From Streptomyces olivaceus (GTDB lineage Bacteria > Actinomycetota > Actinomycetes > Streptomycetales > Streptomycetaceae): a DNA stretch of 64,000 bases. Below the pieces are notes generated by a model. It saw nothing but the letters and a program-made list of their open reading frames with translations. It ran no database searches and had not been told where the DNA came from. Each line of letters starts with the position of its first letter. Position 1 is the first letter of the stretch. Of the stretch, positions 8,580-16,251 are shown piece by piece. A program made the translations under genes and the position numbers. Location: NCBI RefSeq assembly GCF_000721235.1, contig NZ_JOFH01000001.1, forward strand, positions 124,001 through 188,000. The letters are read 5' to 3'.

Positions 8580-9686
8580 TCACCGGTCCCGCCACCGCAG
8601 CCCGTGGGCGGCGCGGCGCCGGGCCGCGGTGCCGCGCTCGTAGGGCAGTTCGCCGTCGGGCATGCGTACCACCTCGACGTACAGGCCGACACCGGTGCGC
8701 ACATAGACCCAGCGGTCGCCGGTCAGGGGGCCCTCGTCGATGGTCTCGGGGGCGCCCAGCACCTCGCAGCCCGGCACCGCGGCGAGGTACTCCGCGGCGG
8801 CGTCGACGTCGTCGACGTACAGCGCGAGGTGACTGCCGCCCACGTCGCTGTTGCGGGGGCGGTCGACGCGGGCACCCGGCGAGCCCTGATAGCAGTCGAG
8901 TTCGACGTTGTCGGTGGGGCCGGCGCGCAGGGCCGAGCGGTGCAGGACACCGCCGGGTGGCACGCCGAGGGCGGCGGCGAGAGCCGGGTCGGCGAGGTCG
9001 TGGACGGTGCGTTCCAGGGGCTCGGCGCCCAGTACCCGGACGAAGAAGTCCTCGGCCGCGTCCAGGTCGGGCACCCCGTAGGCGAGGTGGTCCAGTCCGC
9101 GGACGGTGGGCAGGGCGCCGGGCGCGGCGGTGCCGTCGTCCCGGTTGGTCCACGGGCCGGCGGGGACATGGCGTCCGGCGGCGGGTGCGTCCGGCGGTGC
9201 CGACCGCAGTTCGAGGGGGACTCCCAGAGGGGTGCGCACGCGGACCCAGCGGACACCGGACGCGGCCATCGTGCGGACCGGGCCGAGAGCCCGGCCGTGG
9301 CCGCGGGCGCGCAGCGCGGCGAGCGCCGCGTCGACGTCGTCGGCGTACAGCCCGAAGTGCAGGGTGCCGGGGTCGTGCGGGCGGGGCGGCCGGGCGACGT
9401 GACCGGGAGCCCTGTACTCGAACAACTCCAGGTTGGTGTCCGGGCCCAGGCGCACCAGGGCGATCTCGGCGGCGGCCCGGGGATGCACGTCGAGGTGCTC
9501 GCGCATCCACTCGTCGTCGTGGGTGAGCGGGGGCAGACGGTAGACGAGTTCCCCGCCCAGCACGTCGACCGCGTAGCCGACTGCGGCGTCCAGAGAGGGC
9601 ACCGTGAGGGCGAAATGGTCGATCCGGCGGGCGGTGGGCACGCCCCTTGCCGGACGGACGGTCTCCGGGTCGGCATCGGTCGTCAT
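8580..9686 (-). CDS. Two-domain VOC superfamily protein, likely 2-epi-5-epi-valiolone epimerase
   Basis: 368 residues made of two vicinal-oxygen-chelate domains (about 20-165 and 190-350). Metal-ligand-type segments are RIDHFALTV, NLELFEY and TLHFGLYADDV in the first and GLDHLAYGV, SHLALYVDDV and VYVEVVRM in the second. Cetoniacytone and validamycin clusters encode VOC epimerases (CetB, ValD) that invert C2 of 2-epi-5-epi-valiolone. Since an EEVS gene is four genes upstream, that reaction is the best assignment. Its ATG overlaps the stop of the reductase upstream (ATGA). A dioxygenase role cannot be excluded from sequence alone. Confidence 0.75.
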   Translation of the reverse strand: MTTDADPETVRPARGVPTARRIDHFALTVPSLDAAVGYAVDVLGGELVYRLPPLTHDDEWMREHLDVHPRAAAEIALVRLGPDTNLELFEYRAPGHVARPPRPHDPGTLHFGLYADDVDAALAALRARGHGRALGPVRTMAASGVRWVRVRTPLGVPLELRSAPPDAPAAGRHVPAGPWTNRDDGTAAPGALPTVRGLDHLAYGVPDLDAAEDFFVRVLGAEPLERTVHDLADPALAAALGVPPGGVLHRSALRAGPTDNVELDCYQGSPGARVDRPRNSDVGGSHLALYVDDVDAAAEYLAAVPGCEVLGAPETIDEGPLTGDRWVYVRTGVGLYVEVVRMPDGELPYERGTAARRRAAHGLRWRDR

Positions 9687-10606
9687 GCGGTGCTCCTCAC
9701 CGTCGGGGGCAGGTGCCGGCCGAGCAGCAGGCGGGTCGCCTCCTGGACCGGGCGCGGGCGCAGGGCCGCGGTCGCCGGGTGGGTGGCGAACAGCTCGCTG
9801 GACAGGCAGGTGGACGCGGGACGGTGGGCGTAGCGGCCGTGGGCGCGGGGCTCGGCGGTGACGCGTTCGCGCGGCACACCGAGGGCGGCGGCGATCCCCG
9901 CGGCCCAGTCGGCGCGGGAGATGCGGTCCGGGCCGCCCAGGTGCAGCAGCTTCGGGGCGGTGGCGGTGGTGACCAGGGCGCGGGTGGCCTCGGCGACGTC
10001 GTCGATCAGGACGGGGGTGGTCCACTGGTCGTAGGGGGCGGCCACGGTCTCGCCGGCCCGCAGCCGGTGCACGCAGGAGGCGAAGAAGTTGAGCCACTTG
10101 GGGGTGTCGGCGGTCTCCCAGCCGTAGATGAGGCTGACTCGCAGCAGGACGGCGCCGGGCAGCGCGGAGAGGACGTCCTCGGCCGCGCGCTTGGCGCGTC
10201 CGTATGCGTTGGCGGGGTGGGTGGGGGTGGACTCGGAGGAGGTGACGGCGGTGCCGTCGAAGACGTTGTCGGTGGAGATGAACACGACGCGGCGGTCGCC
10301 GGCCGCCTCGGCGACCATGCGCGCCGCGCCGGCGTGGCCGGCCATCGCCTCCTCGGGGTGGCTCTCGCACCAGGTGACGTCGGAGGGGCCGTGCACGAGG
10401 ACCACGGTGTCGGCGGCGGTGCGGTGCAGGGTCTCGGCGAAGGCGCCGGGTACGGCGACGTCCAGCGGGACCCAGTCGGGTGTCACGGGGGCGCCGTCGG
10501 CGAAGGGCGGGGTCCGCGAGGCCAGTACGGCTTCGTCGCCGTGGTCGAGGAGATGGCGGGCGATGGCGCGGCCGACGAAGCCGCTGCCGACGACGAGGGT
10601 CTTCAC
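9683..10606 (-). CDS. NAD(P)-dependent epimerase/reductase (RmlD-like SDR)
   Basis: 307 residues, an extended short-chain dehydrogenase with nucleotide motif GSGFVG (7-12), STD (111-113) and the catalytic Tyr135-x3-Lys139 (YGRAK). It resembles dTDP-4-dehydrorhamnose reductases. In this operon it is the only obvious oxidoreductase for the cyclitol ketone, so reduction of valienone or a related C7 ketone is inferred. It overlaps the kinase upstream and the VOC gene downstream by ATGA junctions, implying coupled translation. Confidence 0.8.
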   Translation of the reverse strand: MKTLVVGSGFVGRAIARHLLDHGDEAVLASRTPPFADGAPVTPDWVPLDVAVPGAFAETLHRTAADTVVLVHGPSDVTWCESHPEEAMAGHAGAARMVAEAAGDRRVVFISTDNVFDGTAVTSSESTPTHPANAYGRAKRAAEDVLSALPGAVLLRVSLIYGWETADTPKWLNFFASCVHRLRAGETVAAPYDQWTTPVLIDDVAEATRALVTTATAPKLLHLGGPDRISRADWAAGIAAALGVPRERVTAEPRAHGRYAHRPASTCLSSELFATHPATAALRPRPVQEATRLLLGRHLPPTVRSTA

Positions 10607-11667
10607 CGGCGGCCCCCGGCGGCGGTCGGCGCGGGCAGCGTGTGGGCCACCATCCGGGCCATGCCGATCAGGCTGTGGTCGTCGTCGGCGGCCCCCAGGG
10701 CGAGCATGTCGCGGATCTGCCGTTCGTCGAGACCGAAGCAGCCGAGGCCGGCCAGTTGGTCGCCGAGGAGGCGGAGGAAGGGAGTGCCGACGGCCACCGC
10801 GAATCCTCCGATGAAGAGGTATCGGCGGATGCCGATGGCGGTGAACAGGCAGTCGACGGCCTGCGCGAGGGGCAGCAGGCAGTCGCTGAGCACGGTGGTG
10901 GCGAAGGGGTCACCCGCGCGGACGGCGAGGGCGAGCGACTGGTTGGTGATGCCGTCGGGGCGGTGGCCCGCGGGTCCGGCGAGCGCGGAGGCGGCGAAAC
11001 CGGCCGGGTCGTCGGCGGCCGCACCGCGGGCGGCGAGCAGCACTCCCCGGCCGGAGGCGATACCCCCGAGATGGCCCCGGCCGCCGCACTCGCAGGGCAT
11101 GGCGTCCGGACGCGGGTCGACCCGCCAGTGGCCGATCTCCCCACCGTGCCCCGCCTCGTCGATCAGGACCTCGCCGTGCCGGAAGACCTTGTTGCCGATG
11201 CCGGAGCTGACGGTGATGAGGCAGAAGGGGACGGTCTCGGTGGCGGCGTAGCGCCAGGCCGCGGCGGTGATGTCGTTGGCAACGACGACGGGGACGGGGA
11301 GCCGGCGGGCGAGGATGTCGGTGACGGGCAGGGGGGCGGCGGTGCCGCCCCACAGCGTGGGACCGGCGAGGACCGTGCCGTCCTTGCTGAGCGGGCCTGC
11401 GAAGGAGACGCCGACGGAGTCCGCGCCGGCACCGTACGGGGAGCGCAGGTACGCCTGCAGTTCCCCGGCGAGCTGTTCGACGACCTGGTCCTGGAGTACC
11501 TGGGCGGGCAGGGTGCGGTGCCGGCCGATGCCCTCGGTGGGAATCCGGCGCACGGAGGCGGCGTCCAGGACACCGCCGGCGACGCGGCCCAGACGCAGCG
11601 TGGTGCCGCCGAGGTCGGCGACGACCGAGACACGCGGGCCGCCCGCGCTCAGGGGCGTGGTGGTCAT
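10603..11667 (-). CDS. ROK family kinase, likely C7-cyclitol kinase
   Basis: 354 residues from ATG 11667, with a GGAGGTG ribosome site upstream. It has the ATP-phosphate motif [10 protein letters not shown] (18-27), the catalytic region [11 protein letters not shown] and the ROK signature region GEIGHW...[11 protein letters not shown]. Compared with the CxCGxxGCxE zinc motif, the third Cys is His and the Glu is Gly. In validamycin and acarbose pathways, sugar-kinase-like enzymes (ValC, AcbM) phosphorylate the C7-cyclitol; the same is inferred here. The 4-bp overlap with the nucleotidyltransferase upstream fits consecutive steps. A plain glucokinase is the alternative. Confidence 0.8.
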   Translation of the reverse strand: MTTTPLSAGGPRVSVVADLGGTTLRLGRVAGGVLDAASVRRIPTEGIGRHRTLPAQVLQDQVVEQLAGELQAYLRSPYGAGADSVGVSFAGPLSKDGTVLAGPTLWGGTAAPLPVTDILARRLPVPVVVANDITAAAWRYAATETVPFCLITVSSGIGNKVFRHGEVLIDEAGHGGEIGHWRVDPRPDAMPCECGGRGHLGGIASGRGVLLAARGAAADDPAGFAASALAGPAGHRPDGITNQSLALAVRAGDPFATTVLSDCLLPLAQAVDCLFTAIGIRRYLFIGGFAVAVGTPFLRLLGDQLAGLGCFGLDERQIRDMLALGAADDDHSLIGMARMVAHTLPAPTAAGGRR

Positions 11668-12782
11668 GGGGCGACACCTCCGACGGCCGGTGCGGGTTCG
11701 CAGGGCTGGACGGAGCCGTCCTCCAGCACGATGGAGGACGACAGTTCGGCGCCGGCGGGTACGCGGGTGCCGGGCAGCAGGACGCAGTCGCCGACCCGGG
11801 CACCGGCGCCGATCCGCACGCCGGGGTAGACCACGCTGTGCTCGACCCGGCCCTCGTTGACCAGGTCGGTGGCGACGATGCTGCGGTGCACGCCGTCCTC
11901 GTGGTCGACGCGGCGGCGGGGGACGCCGGGAGCGACCGTGCGCGGCAGGTCGGCCAGCGCGAGGGTGGGCGGGTCGGTGAGCAGGCCCCGGTGGGCGCGG
12001 TGGTAGCGCTCGACGGTGCCGATGTCCTCCCAGTAGCCGGTGACCTCGTAGCCCCGGATGCGTTCGCCGCCGGCCAGCATGGCGGGGATCACGTCGCGAC
12101 TGATGTCGTGCTGCCAGTCCGTGCCGTCGAGGTGTTCGAGGTAGCGGTGCAGGACGGCGGCGTCGAAGACGCAGAACGCGGCGAAGACCAGGTCGCTCGT
12201 GGGCTGTTCGGGTTTCTCCGCGAAGTCCGTCAGGTTGCCGGCCGGGTCGAAGTCGACCATGCCGAACAGATGCACCCAGCGTCGTTCGATGCGCTGGTAG
12301 GAGACGGTCAGGGCGGCTCCGTCGGCGCGGTGCCGGCGGATCATGTCGCCGTAGTCGAAGCGGTAGACGTGATCGGCGTGCAGCACCATCACCTCGGAGG
12401 TGTCCGGGCCGAAGACGTGGGGCGCCTTGCGGATCAGGGCGTCGGCGGTGCCGCGCTCGCCCGGCCAGGTCCGTTCGGGCAGGGCGAGCGGGAGCGGCCC
12501 GGTGGCCTCGCGGTAGGCGGCGTCGTACGGCCCGAAGTGCACCCGGAAGCCGGGGCCGGTGCGGTTCCACACCGTGTGGAGGTCGTCCATGAGACGGCGT
12601 TCCTCGTACTGCGACAGCAGCAGCACCTCGCGGAAGCCGGAGTCACGGGTGTTGGCGAGACTGAAGTCGATGAGCCGGCTGGTGCCGCCGAACGGGACCA
12701 GGGGCTTGAGCCTCCCCCGGCCCAGCGGTCCCATCCGGCGGCCCTCTCCGCCGGCCAGCAGCACCGCGCGTACGCCGTCCAT
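11664..12782 (-). CDS. GlgC-like nucleotidyltransferase, likely cyclitol-phosphate activating
   Basis: 372 residues, the ADP-glucose pyrophosphorylase architecture. The nucleotidyl fold has [12 protein letters not shown] at 6-17, LKPLVPFGG, the metal Asp in [11 protein letters not shown] and FAEKP. A left-handed beta-helix of hexapeptide-like repeats follows from about residue 290 ([25 protein letters not shown]). In validamycin and acarbose clusters such proteins (ValB, AcbR) make NDP-valienol-type donors. Its start immediately follows the EEVS stop. A true glycogen GlgC is unlikely because the other glycogen genes are absent and cyclitol genes flank it. Confidence 0.8.
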   Translation of the reverse strand: MDGVRAVLLAGGEGRRMGPLGRGRLKPLVPFGGTSRLIDFSLANTRDSGFREVLLLSQYEERRLMDDLHTVWNRTGPGFRVHFGPYDAAYREATGPLPLALPERTWPGERGTADALIRKAPHVFGPDTSEVMVLHADHVYRFDYGDMIRRHRADGAALTVSYQRIERRWVHLFGMVDFDPAGNLTDFAEKPEQPTSDLVFAAFCVFDAAVLHRYLEHLDGTDWQHDISRDVIPAMLAGGERIRGYEVTGYWEDIGTVERYHRAHRGLLTDPPTLALADLPRTVAPGVPRRRVDHEDGVHRSIVATDLVNEGRVEHSVVYPGVRIGAGARVGDCVLLPGTRVPAGAELSSSIVLEDGSVQPCEPAPAVGGVAP

Positions 12783-14021
12783 TCAGACCTCCCGGGCCGC
12801 GGACAGGGCCGACGCCGCCGAGGCGGTGCCGATGCCGCGCAGCACCCGCAGCGCGGCGTCCAGTTCGTCCTGGGTCACGTCGTTGACGAAGCGGACGTGC
12901 CCGATGCAGTCGGGCAGGGGCAGGAGTTGCTGGCCGTCGCGGTGGCGCACGGTGTCGCCGAGGCCGCGGGCGATCAGCTCGGAGGTGCACACCGGGTGCC
13001 AGGTGGGCAGGCCGAGAGCGGCCATGACGTCGAGGACGCGGTGCAGTTGGCTCTCGTCGAGCAGGCCGCGCCGGTGGGCGAGGACGGAGCTGAGCGCCAT
13101 GTCGATGCAGACCGCTTCCCCGTGCAGGAGTTGGGGCAGGGCCTGCATCTCGATCGCCGGCGAGAAGGAGTGGCCGAAGTCGACCGGGCGCCGCAGGTCG
13201 TGCTCCCAGAGGTTGGGCTCCAGCTCCTCGAGCATGCCGTGGATGGCCAGCCGCATCACCTCGGTGGCGACCTCGTCGCCGGCCGGCCCGGCGCCGGCCC
13301 GCATCCCGTTCCGGACCAGGTACGGGCCGTGGGCCGCGAGATGCTCGAACAGCTCGGCGTCCTTCACCATGGCCATCTTGAGGATCTCGGCGAGGCCGTT
13401 GCACACGTGGCGGGTGCTGAGCGTGCCGAGGAACTCCCGGTCGACGAGGGTGACGGCGGAGGGGTGGTAGGTGCCCAGCCGGTTCTTGTGCTCGTGGAAG
13501 TTGACCCCCGTCTTGGCCCCGATGGCGGCGTCGACCATGCAGATCAGGGTGGTGGGGACCCGGACGTAGGGGGTGGAACGGCGGTAGAGACTGGCGGCGA
13601 GGCCGACCAGATCGGTCAGGACGCCGCCCCCGATGGCGATGACGGGTTCACGGCGCCGGGAGACACCGAAGGCGTCCATCGAGGAGACGATCTCGAAGAC
13701 GGTCTGCATGCTCTTGACGGACTCGTGGGCGTCGATGACGCACAGCCCGTACTCGACGTCCTGCTTCTCGAAGTACTCACGCAGGCGCGTCCCGTACAGG
13801 CCGTACACGGTGGCGTCGACCACGACCAGCCGGCGCCCGGGGCCGGTCGTCCCGGGCAGCCCGGCCATGGCCAGGGCCGGGTTGTCCGGATCGAGGAGGC
13901 CCGGGCTCAGCCGCACCTCGTAGCTGACTTCCTTGCTCGTACTCACCCGCCACCTGTGCGCGGCAGGGGCCGCGGAGCCGGGCAGCACGGTCTGTAACGG
14001 GGAATCGGACTGGGCTGTCAT
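12783..14021 (-). CDS. 2-epi-5-epi-valiolone synthase (sedoheptulose 7-phosphate cyclase)
   Basis: 412 residues, a dehydroquinate-synthase-fold sugar phosphate cyclase that would turn sedoheptulose 7-phosphate into 2-epi-5-epi-valiolone, the entry step to C7-cyclitols. NAD-binding AIGGGVLTDLVG (129-140) and RVPTTLICMVDAAIGAKTGVN are present, as are zinc ligands Glu212, His284 and His300. Leu267, Asp281 and His360 (VRHRDGQQLLPLP) match, from memory, the residues that mark the EEVS subclass (ValA numbering), unlike dehydroquinate synthase. Codon 9 is TTA, so translation should need the bldA tRNA. The ATG at 14021 has GAGAGG upstream. It is followed without a gap by the nucleotidyltransferase. 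Confidence 0.9.
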   Translation of the reverse strand: MTAQSDSPLQTVLPGSAAPAAHRWRVSTSKEVSYEVRLSPGLLDPDNPALAMAGLPGTTGPGRRLVVVDATVYGLYGTRLREYFEKQDVEYGLCVIDAHESVKSMQTVFEIVSSMDAFGVSRRREPVIAIGGGVLTDLVGLAASLYRRSTPYVRVPTTLICMVDAAIGAKTGVNFHEHKNRLGTYHPSAVTLVDREFLGTLSTRHVCNGLAEILKMAMVKDAELFEHLAAHGPYLVRNGMRAGAGPAGDEVATEVMRLAIHGMLEELEPNLWEHDLRRPVDFGHSFSPAIEMQALPQLLHGEAVCIDMALSSVLAHRRGLLDESQLHRVLDVMAALGLPTWHPVCTSELIARGLGDTVRHRDGQQLLPLPDCIGHVRFVNDVTQDELDAALRVLRGIGTASAASALSAAREV

Positions 14022-14160
14022 GTCGTCACGCCTCTCGTTTGCACCAGGGCACCCCGGAACCGGCCTGGAAGCGCCGGGGGTTGGCCACGGCACTCGCCGC
14101 TCCACGGCGAGCGGCGGTCGTGAGATCCCGCGAGGTGTCGGCTGACCGGTGAACGGTGCC
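14022..14160. other. Leader between the repeat element and the EEVS start
   Basis: 139 bp that must hold the EEVS ribosome site and any local promoter. I see the GAGAGG site near 14031-14036 but no clear -35/-10 pair. Either the operon starts upstream of the repeat element, at the small EthD-like gene, or the promoter is non-canonical. Confidence 0.4.
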
Positions 14161-14347
14161 AGGGGGTGTCGTTCGGATCTGGTCGGTTCCAGGCAACGGC
14201 GCCTTGTTGCCGACCCGGGCGGGGTCGGGTGCGTACAGCTGCGAGGCGGAGGAGGGCGACAACGCGGAGCGTTGGCATCCGACGACAACTCCGCAGATGT
14301 GCGTGCCGGGCCCCGCGACCCCCGCCCAGATCCGAACGACACCCCCT
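14161..14347. mobile_element. MITE-like structured repeat, copy 1 (perfect 20-bp terminal inverted repeats)
   Basis: 187 bp bounded by AGGGGGTGTCGTTCGGATCT at 14161-14180 and its exact reverse complement at 14328-14347. The interior can fold further (GGCAAC at 14192-14197 with GTTGCC at 14206-14211). A diverged copy in the same orientation lies at 44134-44313. It encodes no protein. The right end overlaps the stop codon (14346-14348) of the EthD-like gene. No clear target duplication is visible. The size and long inverted ends suggest a non-autonomous transposon, or a mobile RNA-structured repeat, between two operon genes. Confidence 0.7.
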
Positions 14348-14690
14348 AGCCGTGGGACGACGCCGTCGTACGGCTTCCGAGGGAACGCCACCATGTGAGG
14401 GAGACGCTCTCCGGAGCCAGGCAGGAGGGCTGCTCCATGGACGCCTGGGCCTCGCGAAACGCCGCGACGGTCGCTTCGAAGTCGTCCGACTCGACGGTGA
14501 ACAGGGCGAGATGGGTACCGTCCCCGGCGAACTCCGCGTCCTCGCCGCTCGGCGGGGCGCACCGTTCCGCGGTGACGAACCCGGGGACGCGCAGCACCTC
14601 GGCGAGGTGGAAATCGTCGTACCAACGGTGGTATTCGGCCTCCCGCCCCGCCAGCGGACGGGTGCGGACCATCAGCAGAAATCTCGCCAC
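14346..14690 (-). CDS. Small EthD/dimeric alpha-beta barrel-like protein
   Basis: 114 residues from a GTG at 14690, chosen because GAGG lies just upstream and the protein then starts VARFLLMVRTRPLAGREAEYHRWYDDFHLAEVL, the pattern of EthD/antibiotic-monooxygenase-like small barrels (RWYDDFHL). Family members dimerise and act as small cyclases, monooxygenases or decarboxylases in secondary metabolism, or have no known role. It heads the leftward cyclitol operon, separated from EEVS by the repeat element, whose end supplies or overlaps its TAG stop. The C-terminal SRTTASSHG may therefore be altered from the ancestral end. Confidence 0.7.
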   Translation of the reverse strand: MARFLLMVRTRPLAGREAEYHRWYDDFHLAEVLRVPGFVTAERCAPPSGEDAEFAGDGTHLALFTVESDDFEATVAAFREAQASMEQPSCLAPESVSLTWWRSLGSRTTASSHG

Positions 14691-15419
14691 TTCGCCTCTT
14701 CGGTGGATGACGGGACTGCGGTGCTCGTCGGTGATCGCCGCCGAGCTGCCGGAAAGTCCGGGGAAAGTGATCGAACGTTGATCCGCCACGCCGCAGATCC
14801 GTTTCTCCGAAAGCCGCCCGCGACAGCGGTTCTCCGCTGACGTCGACCTGCTCATGATCCGCACGAAGAAGATCGGCCGATCATGAAAATGGCGGTGGAT
14901 CTTAGGACCGACTCATTGAAGACGGAACGTGAGTGGAGAGTCAAGAACGGTACCGTCGTGATCCGGTCAGAACGACCGGGGATTCGGGGATGCGAATCGG
15001 AACACGACCATATTCTTTCTCCGCCTTTCCGGAGATCCTGCAGCGCATGGGCCCCGTGCAGGTCTGGCCGATACATGTCCCCGCCGTATGGAATCCCCGC
15101 GTCCGGTGTACCGGACCACATGGTCGTCCGCCTCCCCCGGCCGGAGCCGTCCGGGTAGGATTCCGCCCGCCGTGATCCACGGACGCTTCGCCGGCCCAGG
15201 GGGTGCGCCCCGGACAGAGCGAGCGGGACGGCGGCATCGAAACCCGTCGGAGCCGGAGGTACCGAAGGTGCACCACGCGTACGAGGCACCACGGCCGACG
15301 GTGGTCCGGCCGCGCCCCCGCCGCGCGGAACCCGCCGGGCAGCGGACCGCGCCCCCGCAGGCGTGGGCGGAACGCCCCGCGCGTCTCACGGCTCCGGGCC
15401 GCGCCGGGACGGTACGTCG
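14691..15419. other. 729-bp gene-free region with clustered inverted repeats
   Basis: No reading frame looks coding and GC is locally lower, as in regulatory DNA. The region separates the leftward cyclitol operon from the rightward Nudix gene. Exact palindromes are GATCGGCCGATC at 14871-14882, CCGGTC-N5-GACCGG at 14963-14979 and GATTCG-N6-CGAATC at 14981-14998. The last two are adjacent and could be operators for a cluster regulator or transcript hairpins. I cannot name a promoter with confidence. Confidence 0.5.
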
Positions 15420-16058
15420 ATGACGGCGCCCGGCGGTCCGGTCGGAGCCCCCGAACTCCTGGAGTCCCGGCTCGCCTACCGCAACCCGTGGATGACGGTC
15501 CGCGAGGACAGTCTGCGCCGCCCCGACGGCTCCGACGGCCTGTACGGGGTGGTGGACAAGCCGGACTTCGTCCTGATCGTGCCCCGCGAACGGGACGGGT
15601 TCCACCTGGTGGAGCAGTACCGCTATCCGGTGGGCGGCCGGTTCTGGGAGTTCCCCCAGGGCTCGTGGCCCGAACCGGCGAAGACCTCCGCCGCGGGCGG
15701 CGACCCGGACGGCGCCGCGGGCACCGGGGGCCCTTCGCCGGACGCGGTGGCACTCGCCCGGGCCGAACTGCGTGAGGAGACCGGCCTGGTGGCCGACTCC
15801 CTCACCTGGCTGGGCCGGATCCACGTGGCCCACGGCTACTCCTCACAGGGCTGTCAGGTCTTCCTCGCCGAGCACCTGACCCACGGCGAGCCGTGCCGGG
15901 AGGCCACCGAGGCCGACATGGCGCAGCGCTGGGTGGACGCCGGAACACTGGACGAGATGGTGGCGGACGGCCGGTTCGTGGACGCGCCGTCGCTGGCGGC
16001 CCTCGCGCTCCTGCAACGCCGGCCGCGCGGCGACGGCCGCACCGGCGGACACCGATGA
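15420..16058 (+). CDS. Nudix hydrolase (ADP-ribose pyrophosphatase-like)
   Basis: 212 residues from ATG 15420. The N-terminal segment LLESRLAYRNPWMTVREDSLRRPDG followed by VEQYRYPVGGRFWEFPQGSW is typical of ADP-ribose/GDP-mannose pyrophosphatases. The Nudix box ends in ALARAELREETGLV, but a Gly/Pro/Ala-rich insert of about 25 residues (EPAKTSAAGGDPDGAAGTGG...) separates it from the box glycine, which normally sits close by. The first Arg of the RExxEE core is Ala. The catalytic Glu pair is intact, so activity is plausible. No operon partner is evident. Confidence 0.8.
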   Translation: MTAPGGPVGAPELLESRLAYRNPWMTVREDSLRRPDGSDGLYGVVDKPDFVLIVPRERDGFHLVEQYRYPVGGRFWEFPQGSWPEPAKTSAAGGDPDGAAGTGGPSPDAVALARAELREETGLVADSLTWLGRIHVAHGYSSQGCQVFLAEHLTHGEPCREATEADMAQRWVDAGTLDEMVADGRFVDAPSLAALALLQRRPRGDGRTGGHR

Positions 16059-16093
16059 GACCGCCCGCCACCCCTCTCCCGACGCTGCCCGGC

Positions 16094-16122
16094 GTGACCT
16101 TCACGTCCGCAAGGCCGATACT
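16094..16122 (+). promoter_or_regulatory. Candidate promoter of dhaKLM
   Basis: GTGACC at 16094-16099 and GATACT at 16117-16122 are 17 bp apart, a fair vegetative-type promoter. It lies about 130 bp before the dhaK start, in the only gap ahead of the operon. Confidence 0.4.
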
Positions 16123-16251
16123 GCCCCTGTAGGACCCTGCCGGTGCGCGGCCGACCGTCACGGACCCTCAAGAACATCAACTGCCCGCACCAGTCCGACC
16201 AGCGAGAACACAGGTCGCAGGCCCGTCTGCCCAGTCACCTAGGAGATACCC

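Noticed and set aside
11838..13997. Long rightward open frame across the cyclitol nucleotidyltransferase and EEVS genes
   Set aside because: It is an antisense shadow with Asp/Val/Gly-rich low-complexity translation; the leftward frames contain conserved enzyme motifs.
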